A stretch of 64,000 nucleotides of DNA, taken from positions 1 to 64,000 of the forward strand of contig URWA01000004.1 of assembly GCA_900551445.1 (NCBI GenBank), in the 5' to 3' direction. Positions 43,628 to 53,332 of this stretch are shown one piece after another. The notes under the pieces were generated by a model, which did no database searches, had not been told where the DNA came from, and saw nothing but the letters and a program-made list of their open reading frames with translations. Each line of letters begins with the position of its first letter. Within the stretch, counting starts at the first letter, position 1. The DNA is from an uncultured Bacteroides sp. GTDB lineage: Bacteria > Bacteroidota > Bacteroidia > Bacteroidales > Bacteroidaceae. The translations under genes and the position numbers were made by a program.

Positions 43628-44599
43628 TCATTTTGGGGGAAGTAGTTTTTTCAATATAGCTTTAGTACAAAAGTATGTTCCCCAAACAGGATAGGTCAAT
43701 ATATAAAAATAGAAAATAGGAATGTTATAATAATACTTCCATAAAAGTGTAAACGTTCCTTGTGTCTCAAATTGCCAATTTTTATTTTGGAGAAGAGTGT
43801 AAATTTGAATTAGTTCGTATCTGAAGTGTTTTAACAAGTATAGTTTATCTTGCTGTAGTGTTTTAGAACTGATGAAACCTTTTTCTATGTATGGTTGCAT
43901 AATTCTATAGTAATAATCTAAATGTACTTGAAACCAATTGTAGCCTGAGCGTTTTCCTAACTGATTTAAGCCGATAGGAAAGAGTATTTCAGTATCATAA
44001 AGAATACAACCATTGAATTTGGAGACAATCTGATAACTCCAGTCTACTTGCTGTAGCATAAGTTTTGAGTACTTATCTTTATCCTCTATTTTTTCCCATT
44101 GTTCTTTCCATGCACCAAAACAGTTATTTGATGTAACGTAGGTAGAGATAGCTTGTATATACTGGTCAAGATCTTTACAATAAATAACCTTATTCTTCAG
44201 TTTGGTGTAAATATAATTATTGGTGAAGAAAATAGGTTTTTTCTCTGAGATGTTTGTCCGTATAATATCTTTCATATATTTTAATGATTGTTCATTAGGG
44301 GATGTCCAATCATTAGCAAGTTTAATATAGGCACCATTTGCATAATTTAAAACTTGAATGAAGTTTTTATCTCGTATATTTTCTTTATTACGGAAATATT
44401 TAATATTAGGATATTTATTGATAAAATCTTCACAAACCTCTTGTGTGTTATCTGTTGAAGCATTATCAGAGATAATAAGTTCTACATCTTTATCAAATTC
44501 CTTATTTTGTATGTACGATAGAAGATTCTCTTTAAGAATAGATCCTCTATTGAATGTTGGTATGCAAATGGATAATAGAGGTTGTTCATTATTTTTCAT
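43628..44599 (-). CDS. GT2 family glycosyltransferase
   Basis: 323 residues. GT-A start LLSICIPTFNRGSILKENLL, ELIISDNASTDNTQEVC, and LANDWTSPNEQSLKYM in place of the usual DDD/DxD motif; the catalytic-metal pair may be the DW or a shifted Asp, so the metal site is atypical. A hydrophobic C-terminal segment (YNIPIFYFYILTYPVWGTYF) may be membrane-bound. Start ATG overlaps the flippase gene by 11 bp. Confidence 0.85.
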   Translation of the reverse strand: MKNNEQPLLSICIPTFNRGSILKENLLSYIQNKEFDKDVELIISDNASTDNTQEVCEDFINKYPNIKYFRNKENIRDKNFIQVLNYANGAYIKLANDWTSPNEQSLKYMKDIIRTNISEKKPIFFTNNYIYTKLKNKVIYCKDLDQYIQAISTYVTSNNCFGAWKEQWEKIEDKDKYSKLMLQQVDWSYQIVSKFNGCILYDTEILFPIGLNQLGKRSGYNWFQVHLDYYYRIMQPYIEKGFISSKTLQQDKLYLLKHFRYELIQIYTLLQNKNWQFETQGTFTLLWKYYYNIPIFYFYILTYPVWGTYFCTKAILKKLLPPK

Positions 44600-45953
44600 G
44601 CCATTGATGTTTTTTGGTTACATAAATATGATATCCCCATGGAAGAAAAGCTATGGTAATGAAACAGTAGCCGCCTGTAACACCATATAATCCAAAATAT
44701 TTTCCTAAGATGAATGTAGATAGACAACAAGCAATTCCTGCACAGATAGAGTTTACAAGGAAAGGCTCTTTTTTGTGACATCGTAAATAAGTGGCCCATG
44801 ATGTTATGTATTGGTTGACAAATAGAGGAATCATCATGAGTAACATCGGAATATAGTCAAGAAAACGATTACCTAGAGGTGATTCACCTAGATGTATATT
44901 CAGGTAGCGTATCCCCCATATTCCTATCATCATAATACATAATAGAGCGAAACAAACAGATGTCATTTGTCTGAGTGTTTGATTAAAAATATTATCTAGC
45001 TGTTTGTAATCTTTTAAGGCTATTAGTCGTGAATATAAAGGGATTTTAGTATTTAGCCAACTTAAGGATAATGCCTGTATGCCATTGAGTGCTGCGAGTG
45101 TCATACCCATCTGTCCAGCTACTATAGCACCTTCTGTAGCAAATAGAACAGGATTAAATAATTGGAAAATGAAATATCCGCTAATCCAGCTTAGCGCGAT
45201 TTTCCATTGATAAGGAAAAATTTCTTGCATATATTGCACGCGTGCTGTTATTTTTTCCTTCCACAAGTTGACTAAAATTCGTTGCATGGAAGTATTCGAT
45301 ACATAGATATTCCAGATTAGTGCCGCTAATATTGTACTGATACCTACTACATATAGCTTAAAACCACATACAAGACCAATCCAAGCAGAAACGGGTAATA
45401 TAATTTGTTGGTAAAACCCTATTTTGCTCATTTCTTTCACTTTTCCTATACCCATTAAAAGAGAAGTAAGAGGAGATTGAAATAGTTTGATCGCTGTACC
45501 GATTGAAATTAGTATCCATGGTATTCTCCAAGAGACAGTACCATTACTCTTGTCATAACGTTCGAAGAATATAAATCCAACAAAAGTTAGAATAAATAGC
45601 AATAAAATTGAAATAATGGCATACCATTTTACACTAAACCGGAGTAAAGAGCCTAATCGAGATCGATATCTCTCTTCTCCTTCAAATTGTTGTTGATTGT
45701 TTAGGGTTAAATGAGAAGCTTCATGAGCTACATATTGTGTAATGATACCGGTTAATCCTAGTTCAAAAAACACTTGTATAGCTACGATGCTTCCAAACGT
45801 ATAGTAGAAGCCTTGTTCAATTCCTGTAAGATATTTTGATATGAATATAATGGACGCAACTCCTGTAAAGGCTTGGATAATACGTGCTCCAGAAGAATAG
45901 GCAATGGATTTGTCCATACCTATTCTTTGTGCTATTTGCTTTAATAGATTCAT
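44589..45953 (-). CDS. wzx: Wzx-like lipid-linked oligosaccharide flippase
   Basis: 454 residues, about twelve membrane helices. The polysaccharide flippase/MATE type is shown by SGARIIQAFTGVASIIFISK, YYTFGSIVAIQVFFELGLTG and NSICAGIACCLSTFILGKYF. It moves undecaprenyl-linked repeat units across the inner membrane. Its ATG follows the stop of the ThDP enzyme gene with no spacer (TAAATG), so translation is coupled. Confidence 0.85.
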   Translation of the reverse strand: MNLLKQIAQRIGMDKSIAYSSGARIIQAFTGVASIIFISKYLTGIEQGFYYTFGSIVAIQVFFELGLTGIITQYVAHEASHLTLNNQQQFEGEERYRSRLGSLLRFSVKWYAIISILLLFILTFVGFIFFERYDKSNGTVSWRIPWILISIGTAIKLFQSPLTSLLMGIGKVKEMSKIGFYQQIILPVSAWIGLVCGFKLYVVGISTILAALIWNIYVSNTSMQRILVNLWKEKITARVQYMQEIFPYQWKIALSWISGYFIFQLFNPVLFATEGAIVAGQMGMTLAALNGIQALSLSWLNTKIPLYSRLIALKDYKQLDNIFNQTLRQMTSVCFALLCIMMIGIWGIRYLNIHLGESPLGNRFLDYIPMLLMMIPLFVNQYITSWATYLRCHKKEPFLVNSICAGIACCLSTFILGKYFGLYGVTGGYCFITIAFLPWGYHIYVTKKHQWHEK

Positions 45954-47762
45954 TTACGCTTTATAAATACATTTTCTTTGCAATTCTTCATCCATAAATG
46001 GAGCCATTTTTTCTAATGGAGCAGAGGACATTTTTCCTGTTGTTTTATCCATAAATGAAGCTGATTTTGGGAAAAGGGTTTGTTCTGGATGCATGTGAAT
46101 TTCACAAATCATTGTGGTAGGGGAGCTCAATACTTGTTGAATCACTTCATCGAGTTCTTTGCCTTCTTTGTTTGTTCCAATATATGAAATGCCGTAAGCA
46201 TCAGCAATTTTTTTAAGATTAGGACAAATCACTCCGCTTTCTGGATTACTTCCAGTAAAATGTCCTTTAAAGAAGGATTTTTGTGTAGTCTTGATTGCCA
46301 GATAACCTTCATTTTCAAGAACAAATATTTTTAATGGCATATTGTAAGTAACCAAAGTCTGTAACTCTTGAATATTCATTTGAAGGCTACCATCACCGGT
46401 AATTAATATAGTTTGACCTTTATGGTTTGCTGTTATGGCTCCTATTGCTGCTGGAAGATCGTATCCCATTGCTGCACATCCTTGATTGGCGAATACACGT
46501 ACTCCTTTGTTTACTTTCATTGCTTGATAAGTTGAAGTATAAGCAGTACCATTTCCTGTAACAACTACGTCACCATCTTTTAATTGTTTAAATAATGCGT
46601 CGGCAAATACGTATGAACTGGTATAGCCATCAATGCTTGGGTTGTCATCGAATAGAGTTGGTAATTGTTTTTCAATATCTCTTCCCCAAATTCTCCAATC
46701 TGCAAAATCTGGGAAGTCTTCTCCTTTTACTGCAGTGTTAAATTTGTCTATGAATTCTTTTAAATTAGCATGAATAGGCATATCAATGCTGAGAGTTGGT
46801 TTTTCCATTTCAGCTAAATCAATATCTACCATGACCTTATAGGCTTTGGGCGCTAATAAGTCGTATGCATAGCTAACTTGTCTTATACTTAATCTTGTGC
46901 CCAATATGATTAAAAGGTCTGCATTTTGAACCATGATATTTCCTATCCGGTCTCCGCAAATACCTGGTTTACCATAGCATAGTGGGTGATCATGCCATAT
47001 TATATCTGACCCACTAATAGCTGTTACAACTGGAATTCTCAATTTCTCAGCTAGTGTAATGAATTCATTTACTCGGTTGGCTAAACGAATTCCATTGCCT
47101 ACATATATAACTGGGCTTTTAGCTGTTTGAATTCGTTGTATTAATTGGATAATTTGTTGATCGACCAAAGTATGTTTAATAGGGTCTATTAATTCACTTT
47201 CATTGAATTCTTTAAACTTCGTTTCATCAACTATCGCTCCTTGGATGTCCAAAGGTATATCAAGCCATACAGGGCCTGGCCTTCCATCTAATGCGATGGC
47301 AATGGCCTTATCTAATTCATACTTGATATCTAAAGCATTGGTAATCGTTTTTGCATATTTGGTAATGGGGCTCACTATGCTGACAATGTCTGTTTCCTGA
47401 TCACCAAGCTGACGAAGCTTCAGATATGGGTATGTATTTTTATAAGTAGAGGTTTTTATCTGTCCGGAAATATATAACGCGGGTATTGAATCTAAGTATT
47501 GTCCTAATACACCTGTTATTGCATTGGTTCCTCCAGGACCTGTTGTAACATTTGTTACGCAAAGTTGTCCACAAGTGCGATAATATCCTTCAGCTGCAAT
47601 GGCTGATGCTTGTTCATGATGATTGCAAATGTAGGTTAATCCTTTAGTGTGACCTATGGAGTCATTAAGGTGCATAGCTCCACCTCCTGTTACTAAGAAA
47701 CAATGATGAATATTATGCTTTTCAACCAAGTGTTGAAAAATGAAATCAGATATTTTTATCAT
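45954..47762 (-). CDS. ThDP-dependent enzyme (acetolactate-synthase-like), YerE-like in context
   Basis: 602 residues. All parts of a POX/AHAS-type enzyme: catalytic Glu50 in ICNHHEQASAIAAEGY, TGPGGTNAITGVLGQYLDSI, a central domain, and the diphosphate-binding motif GDGSLQMNIQELQTL ending VLENEGY. It is not a normal IlvB (no biosynthetic context). It follows rfbH-rfbF-rfbG and an SDR gene, the order expected for enzymes such as YerE that add a two-carbon unit from pyruvate to CDP-3,6-dideoxy-4-ketoglucose. So it may build a branched-chain sugar; alternatives are other acyloin-type additions. Its 5' end overlaps the SDR gene by 17 bp. Confidence 0.85.
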   Translation of the reverse strand: MIKISDFIFQHLVEKHNIHHCFLVTGGGAMHLNDSIGHTKGLTYICNHHEQASAIAAEGYYRTCGQLCVTNVTTGPGGTNAITGVLGQYLDSIPALYISGQIKTSTYKNTYPYLKLRQLGDQETDIVSIVSPITKYAKTITNALDIKYELDKAIAIALDGRPGPVWLDIPLDIQGAIVDETKFKEFNESELIDPIKHTLVDQQIIQLIQRIQTAKSPVIYVGNGIRLANRVNEFITLAEKLRIPVVTAISGSDIIWHDHPLCYGKPGICGDRIGNIMVQNADLLIILGTRLSIRQVSYAYDLLAPKAYKVMVDIDLAEMEKPTLSIDMPIHANLKEFIDKFNTAVKGEDFPDFADWRIWGRDIEKQLPTLFDDNPSIDGYTSSYVFADALFKQLKDGDVVVTGNGTAYTSTYQAMKVNKGVRVFANQGCAAMGYDLPAAIGAITANHKGQTILITGDGSLQMNIQELQTLVTYNMPLKIFVLENEGYLAIKTTQKSFFKGHFTGSNPESGVICPNLKKIADAYGISYIGTNKEGKELDEVIQQVLSSPTTMICEIHMHPEQTLFPKSASFMDKTTGKMSSAPLEKMAPFMDEELQRKCIYKA

Positions 47763-48690
47763 AGATTCCTTGTTTATAGTTATTTATAATATTGGTAATG
47801 ACCTCTCCAAATGTATAATCAGAAAGAAATCCATTAGTGGCTTTTTCTGTTTTGCTCATGTCTGGGTCCAAACTCACAATTTCTGTTGGAGTATATTTTC
47901 CGAAATGCATACGACTCTTACTTTTTGTAAGATGATACATCTCATCTATAAAAGATCTCAATTTTCGTGTGTCATGTGAACCTATTAAATATACTTCAGA
48001 TTTAAAATTATTTGTTTTTAAAGCATATTCACATAATAAATAGATTTGTTTGACAGCATCATCGATTGATACGAAATTCCATAGTTGTTTACATTCAGAA
48101 AGTTCTAGATCCTCGTTGTTAAGCATTTTTTTTATAGAACTCATAATTAGAGTCCATGGATGATCTGTTTCACCAAAAATACTCAATATCCTAAGGTGTA
48201 AGAACTTTATTCCATATTCGATACATTTTTTTGAAGCTAATTCTCCGAATTTTAATTTTGCTTTTCCATATTCATTAATTGGATTACATGGAGTGTCTGC
48301 CGTAATAGTCTCATTTACTATTCCATATTCAGCTTGTGATCCTGCTTCTACGAAGAGTTTACACCTCAATTGGGCAGCAACGTCTACTGCTTTAAGGGAA
48401 TACTTTATATTATCATTCTGGATATTAATGTTATTTCTGCCTTTATGGTCAGTGCCAGCCCATGCAAGATGTATAAATATATCTGCTTGGGTGATGTGAT
48501 TTGATATAATGTCTATATTAGATAAATCTGCATGCAAGACCGTTATTTGAGAAGATTTTGACAGTTCAAGAAGTTCATTGGTATTTCTTCGGGTAATAGC
48601 ATAAATGATATTGGTGCTATCTTTAGAAAGGTATTGGCATAATTTGATCCCAATCATTGACGTTGCACCCGTAATGATATAAGTGGTCAT
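47746..48690 (-). CDS. NAD(P)-dependent epimerase/dehydratase (extended SDR)
   Basis: 314 residues. YIITGATSMIGIKLCQYLS is the nucleotide-binding loop (GATSMIG, a GxxxxxG variant); IFIHLAWAGTDHKG, VEAGSQAEYGIVNE and the YGKAKLKFGE (YxxxK) catalytic motif follow. Placed between rfbG and the ThDP enzyme, it is a candidate reductase for the keto-sugar product, analogous to YerF in Yersinia, or an epimerase. The ORF overlaps the ThDP gene by 17 bp. Confidence 0.85.
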   Translation of the reverse strand: MTTYIITGATSMIGIKLCQYLSKDSTNIIYAITRRNTNELLELSKSSQITVLHADLSNIDIISNHITQADIFIHLAWAGTDHKGRNNINIQNDNIKYSLKAVDVAAQLRCKLFVEAGSQAEYGIVNETITADTPCNPINEYGKAKLKFGELASKKCIEYGIKFLHLRILSIFGETDHPWTLIMSSIKKMLNNEDLELSECKQLWNFVSIDDAVKQIYLLCEYALKTNNFKSEVYLIGSHDTRKLRSFIDEMYHLTKSKSRMHFGKYTPTEIVSLDPDMSKTEKATNGFLSDYTFGEVITNIINNYKQGIYDKNI

Positions 48691-48763
48691 GTTGTCTCTG
48701 ATTTATAGTTGAGTAGTTTGCAAAGTATTAGATACTTAACAACGTATACTATTCCTTTTCACT

Positions 48764-49837
48764 CTATTGTAAGTATTGTTTAATCTGTTCCACGCATAAC
48801 GTATAAACATCCTCTCGATAGCGTTTATACCACTCTACTGTTAATTCCACGCATTGATGGATATTCATTCTTGGTTCCCATCCTAAAAGGAATTTGGCCT
48901 TACTGATATCTAACATAAGTAACTTGGCTTCATGTAATGCATTAGGGTCAGAAACATCATTTAGTGTACCACTGCCATAGCATTTTACGACATCCTGCGC
49001 CACATCCCATACTGGAGTGATACTCTCTGCTCGTGGTCCGAAGTTCCAGCCTTCACAATATTTCGTAGGTTCATCCCACATTTTTTGTGCCAATAACATG
49101 TAACCGCTTAATGGTTCCAATACATGCTGCCACGGACGGATGGCTTTCGGACTACGGATATTGATAGGTTTCCCAGCTTCCAATGCCTTAATACAGTCTG
49201 GAATAATGCGGTCAAGGGCCCAGTCACCACCACCAATTACATTTCCGGCACGTACACTTGCCAACGACACATGATGTTTTGTCCCGTAATCTGCTGGATT
49301 GAAAAAGCTACGACGCCAAGAAGCAATGGCTATTTCTGCGGCACCCTTGGAAGAAGAGTAGGGGTCATAACCGCCCATGGGCTCATTTTCGCGATAGCCC
49401 CAGATTTGTTCCTTGTTTTCGTAACATTTGTCGGTGGTAATCATAACGCCTACTTTTACGCTGTTGGTGGCTCGCATAGCTTCCATTACGTTGATGGTGC
49501 CCATTACGTTAGTCTCGTAAGTTTCCACTGGAATGTCATAACTCAATCGTACAAGCGGTTGAGCAGCCAAATGGAATACGATTTCAGGCTGATATTCCTG
49601 AAATATTTCTTTCATCCGTTTCCTATCACGAATATCCGCACGAATATCTGCCTTTATTTTGTTACCAATGCCGGATAGTACATAATTATCGCGTTCAGTA
49701 AATGGATCCTGCGCTATACCGATGACTTCTGCACCCAATTCATGCAGCCAGATGGAAAGCCAGCTCCCTTTGAAACCGGTATGTCCTGTAACCAGTACAC
49801 GCTTTCCTCTATAGAAATTATTGAATATATCAATCAT
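48764..49837 (-). CDS. rfbG: CDP-glucose 4,6-dehydratase
   Basis: 357 residues. RVLVTGHTGFKGSWLSIWLH near the start is the RfbG/DdhB signature; LAAQPLVRLSYDIPVETYET, TDKCYENKEQIWGYREN, YSSSKGAAEIAIASWRRSF and RAGNVIGGGDWALDRIIPD follow. Produces CDP-4-keto-6-deoxyglucose. It begins 2 bp after the rfbF stop. Confidence 0.96.
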   Translation of the reverse strand: MIDIFNNFYRGKRVLVTGHTGFKGSWLSIWLHELGAEVIGIAQDPFTERDNYVLSGIGNKIKADIRADIRDRKRMKEIFQEYQPEIVFHLAAQPLVRLSYDIPVETYETNVMGTINVMEAMRATNSVKVGVMITTDKCYENKEQIWGYRENEPMGGYDPYSSSKGAAEIAIASWRRSFFNPADYGTKHHVSLASVRAGNVIGGGDWALDRIIPDCIKALEAGKPINIRSPKAIRPWQHVLEPLSGYMLLAQKMWDEPTKYCEGWNFGPRAESITPVWDVAQDVVKCYGSGTLNDVSDPNALHEAKLLMLDISKAKFLLGWEPRMNIHQCVELTVEWYKRYREDVYTLCVEQIKQYLQ

Positions 49838-49839
49838 AA

Positions 49840-50640
49840 TTAAAATTCTTTAGGTACTTCTCTTGTCCACTTCTTCCAAGGGGCTTCACCGCTTGCTAAA
49901 AGTTTTTCCAGCATGTTCTTTTCACGAATATTATCCATGCATTGCCAAAAACCGGTGTGGATATAGGACATCAGTTCGCCTTCTTCTACCAGTTTTTCTA
50001 AGGGTTCTTTTTCAAAGACAGTGGTGTCATCTTTTAAGTAATTAAAGATTTCAGGTTGCAATACCATGTAACCCGCATTAATTGGAGCACCGTCTGCAAT
50101 ATTTTTCTCGCGGAAAGACTTGACTGCGTTGTCACCTCCAATATTAAGAACACCTTTCTCTTGTTTTAATTTTACCGCGGTGAGAGTAGCAATTTTCCCA
50201 TGTTTTTTATGGAACTTCAACAGGTCATTAATGTTTACATCGCAGACACCATCACCGTAGGTCATAAAGAAAGGTTCATTACCCACATATTTTTGAATAC
50301 GTTTGATACGGCCTCCGGTCATTGTGTTATAGCCTGTATCAACGACGGTGACCTTCCAAGGTTCACAATGACTGGTGTGCACAGTCATTTCATTTTTCCC
50401 ATCGCGATAATCAAAGGTGACATCACTGTTATGAAGGAAGTAGTTGGCAAACCACTCTTTGATGTATTCTTGCCGATAACCAGCACAGATAATGAACTCG
50501 GTATGTCCATAGTACGCATATTCTTTCATAATATGCCATAAAATAGGCATCCCTCCAATTTCAATCATGGGTTTCGGCTTGAACTGAGATTCTTCAGAGA
50601 TACGTGTGCCAAAACCTCCTGCTAACAGTACAACTTTCAT
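49840..50640 (-). CDS. rfbF: Glucose-1-phosphate cytidylyltransferase
   Basis: 266 residues. KVVLLAGGFGTRISEESQFK then PKPMIEIGGMPILWHIM is the RfbF/DdhA start; TYGDGVCDVNINDLLKFHK and INAGYMVLQPEIFNYL follow. Makes CDP-glucose for RfbG. 5 bp after the rfbH stop. Confidence 0.96.
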   Translation of the reverse strand: MKVVLLAGGFGTRISEESQFKPKPMIEIGGMPILWHIMKEYAYYGHTEFIICAGYRQEYIKEWFANYFLHNSDVTFDYRDGKNEMTVHTSHCEPWKVTVVDTGYNTMTGGRIKRIQKYVGNEPFFMTYGDGVCDVNINDLLKFHKKHGKIATLTAVKLKQEKGVLNIGGDNAVKSFREKNIADGAPINAGYMVLQPEIFNYLKDDTTVFEKEPLEKLVEEGELMSYIHTGFWQCMDNIREKNMLEKLLASGEAPWKKWTREVPKEF

Positions 50641-50645
50641 TATTT

Positions 50646-51989
50646 TTATTGTTTAGATGCAACAAATTCTTTAATGGTAGAGATCATGAACTCCAACATT
50701 TCAGGAGTCATACCCGGATATACGCCAATCCAGAAGGTATTGGTCATCACGAAGTCAGTTCCTTTCAAATCGCCTACTACACGATAACCGGTTCTAGTCT
50801 TACGCATTTCATCAAATGCCGGATGTTTCAACAAATTTCCGGCAAACAGGTTGCGGGTTTGGATTTTCTTGCTTTCTAGATATCCAGAAAGTTCATTACG
50901 AGTAAATCCTGCATCTTCCTTCACCGAAATCAGAAAACCAAACCAGCTTGGATTAGAATCTGGTGTCGCTTCCGGAAGAATCAATCCCGGAGTACCTTCC
51001 AAACCTTCACGGAGGGTTTTGAAATTTCTGCGACGAGCTTCTACGATATCATCTAATTTTTCCAGCTGTGCACAGCCGATGGCTGCTTGCATGTCGGTTA
51101 CTTTCAGGTTGAAGCCAAAGTGAGAATAGACATATTTGTGGTCATAACCTACGGGCAGTTCACCAAACTGACCGGTAAAACGGCATTTGCAGGTATTGTC
51201 CACACCGCCGATACACCAACAGTCGCGTCCCCAGTCACGGAAAGAACGGATAATCTTGTCCAATTCTCTGTCATTCGTATAGACTGCACCGCCTTCTCCC
51301 ATGGTCATGTGATGAGGAGGGTAGAAGGAGCTGGTACCGATATGTCCCCATGTGCCGGTCTTTTTGGTGACACCGTCAATGGTATAAGTGGATCCCAAGG
51401 CATCGCAGTTATCTTCCACCAGCCAGAGATTATGTTTGTCGCAGAAGGCTTTTACCTCTTTCAGGTTAAATGGGTTACCCAATGAGTGGGCAATCATTAC
51501 CGCTTTTGTTTTTTCAGTATAGGCTTCTTCCAGTTTGGTTACGTCAATGTCATATTCCGGAATGGTGATATCTACAAATACAGGAATGGCGCCAAATTGG
51601 ATAATCGGCGTTACCGTAGTAGGGAAGCCACAGGCAACTGTAATGACTTCGTCGCCTTTCTTGATTCTTCTGTCACCTAATTTGGATGAAGTAAGTGTAT
51701 AGAAAGCAAGCAGATTGGCAGAAGAACCGGAGTTGGTCAATGCGCAGTGTTTTACACCCAACCATTCTGCCAGTCTGGTTTCAAATTTATGAGCCCAAGG
51801 GCCTGCGGTTAACCAGAAATCCAATGAGGAATCAATCAGGTTGACCATTTCTTCATCATTGAAATAGCGACCACCATAATTGATGAATGTTTTTCCAGGT
51901 ACAAACTCTTTCTTTGGTTCGTGTACTTCATGATAGTATTCACGAGTAAGTTCCAGTATCTTTGCTTTTAGTTCTTCTTTTTTGCTCAT
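50646..51989 (-). CDS. rfbH: CDP-4-keto-6-deoxyglucose 3-dehydrase (E1)
   Basis: 447 residues. An aminotransferase-fold PMP enzyme that removes the C3 hydroxyl, giving 3,6-dideoxyhexoses. The internal aldimine Lys is replaced by His in SFYPPHHMTMGEGG (His226/His227), and Cys257, 259, 267 and 269 in DCWCIGGVDNTCKCR plus Cys195 provide the [2Fe-2S] site, as expected for RfbH/DdhC. The usual E3 reductase partner (RfbI/DdhD) is not in the window. First gene of the CDP-sugar group, after the Wzz gene. Confidence 0.95.
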   Translation of the reverse strand: MSKKEELKAKILELTREYYHEVHEPKKEFVPGKTFINYGGRYFNDEEMVNLIDSSLDFWLTAGPWAHKFETRLAEWLGVKHCALTNSGSSANLLAFYTLTSSKLGDRRIKKGDEVITVACGFPTTVTPIIQFGAIPVFVDITIPEYDIDVTKLEEAYTEKTKAVMIAHSLGNPFNLKEVKAFCDKHNLWLVEDNCDALGSTYTIDGVTKKTGTWGHIGTSSFYPPHHMTMGEGGAVYTNDRELDKIIRSFRDWGRDCWCIGGVDNTCKCRFTGQFGELPVGYDHKYVYSHFGFNLKVTDMQAAIGCAQLEKLDDIVEARRRNFKTLREGLEGTPGLILPEATPDSNPSWFGFLISVKEDAGFTRNELSGYLESKKIQTRNLFAGNLLKHPAFDEMRKTRTGYRVVGDLKGTDFVMTNTFWIGVYPGMTPEMLEFMISTIKEFVASKQ

Positions 51990-52124
51990 GACTATTCTGG
52001 TTTTTATGTTAAATGTAATTGATGGTTGATTTTTCCTTTTTCAGTTCATGTTTTTAGAAGTTACTCTTATTAAAATAAAAGAACCTCGTAACTTCTGGAA
52101 ATGGTTGCTCTTGCTAGTTGAAGG

Positions 52125-53264
52125 TTATCTTTGATTGAATAATTCTTTTTTAAACTGCTGCCAGTAAGGTTTTCCCAATAACTGCCAAGCACCGGTAAAT
52201 ACGACAGCTAAGAAGACGAACCCAATCACAATGGTTTTTTTGCCGGTCCCTGACGGCTGTAATGGTACTACTGCTGGTTCCACCACCGCAAACACGGGCT
52301 TTTCTTCCTGTACCTTTGCGCGGGCCACTTGTAGTTGTTGGGCCACTTGGCTGTACACTTGATAGGCGAGATTCATGTCGTTCTGCAGACGTTCACGTTC
52401 TGCCATCGTGCTCTGGAAGACCATGTCGCTGTTAGCATCTACATAGTGGGCATAGTGCCGCTGGGCATCGTAATATTCCTGCTGGCGTTCTTTATACAGC
52501 TTTTCCAAGTACTCACAGTCTTCTTTAGCTTTACGAGTACGATAGGCAATGATGTATTGCTGCAGTTTGGAAACCACAGTGTCAGCCATAGTTGCGGTAA
52601 CTTTTGGGTCCTGTAAAGTCACTGTCAATGTGATAATACCCGTCTTTTTATCGGCCCCGATGGAAATCAGTTGGCGCAAACTACTTATTTTTGCCGCATC
52701 TTCCTCATTTAATTCAATAGTTCCTTCCTGAATACTATCTTTAGGAGCTTCTTCTTTCTCATTACTGAATAAAGATTTGATGCCGTCAATAGCCATGCCT
52801 GGAGCTTTTAACACATAACTCATCCAAGAAGATTTTTGTTTTTCCAAGTAGGCCGTGAAAGTGGTGTCGATTCGTTTGTCCTGGCTGGCTACAGGTGCAT
52901 CCAGCAGTTCCAGCAAGAAGGGAGTGGAAGCCACAATGTCTGGAGCCAAGGTGGCATTCAAGGCATCAGGACTATTGGAAGCTACATTTGCTCCTAGAAA
53001 GGAGGCTGCCATGCTTGCTAATCCACTGCTCCCAGAGTTTCCTCCGCTGACTTCGGGAGAAAGGGTTACACTAACTGTATATTTTTTTGGAATACTGAAA
53101 GCAATTACAATTCCGATTACTAAACCTATAGCAGCTGCCTTGTAAAGCTTTTTACGGATGGCGATGAGTTGACGAATAATGCCTATCCAATCTATTTCAA
53201 GTACATCATTCTCTGTCGTTTTCGGTTTGCAATCCGCTTCTTTATATTGTTTGTTTTCTTCCAT
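52125..53264 (-). CDS. wzz: Wzz/GNVR-type chain-length regulator
   Basis: 379 residues. Two membrane helices (AAAIGLVIGIVIAFSI near 45-60; KKTIVIGFVFLAVVFTGAWQ near 350-370) flank a long periplasmic coiled-coil region (KLYKERQQEYYDAQRHYAHY); the proline segment VEPAVVPLQPSG precedes the second helix. Typical of polysaccharide co-polymerases; no kinase domain. Lies between the export gene and rfbH. Confidence 0.9.
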   Translation of the reverse strand: MEENKQYKEADCKPKTTENDVLEIDWIGIIRQLIAIRKKLYKAAAIGLVIGIVIAFSIPKKYTVSVTLSPEVSGGNSGSSGLASMAASFLGANVASNSPDALNATLAPDIVASTPFLLELLDAPVASQDKRIDTTFTAYLEKQKSSWMSYVLKAPGMAIDGIKSLFSNEKEEAPKDSIQEGTIELNEEDAAKISSLRQLISIGADKKTGIITLTVTLQDPKVTATMADTVVSKLQQYIIAYRTRKAKEDCEYLEKLYKERQQEYYDAQRHYAHYVDANSDMVFQSTMAERERLQNDMNLAYQVYSQVAQQLQVARAKVQEEKPVFAVVEPAVVPLQPSGTGKKTIVIGFVFLAVVFTGAWQLLGKPYWQQFKKELFNQR

Positions 53265-53332
53265 AATTTATATAGTGAATAGTTAAAAATTAAAAGTTAA
53301 AAACGATAGATTCTGTACTATTTCACTTTATG

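Noticed and set aside
45954..47762. Acetolactate synthase IlvB for branched amino acids
   Set aside because: No ilvN, ilvC or ilvD nearby; the gene is embedded between sugar genes, so a sugar-modifying role is more likely.
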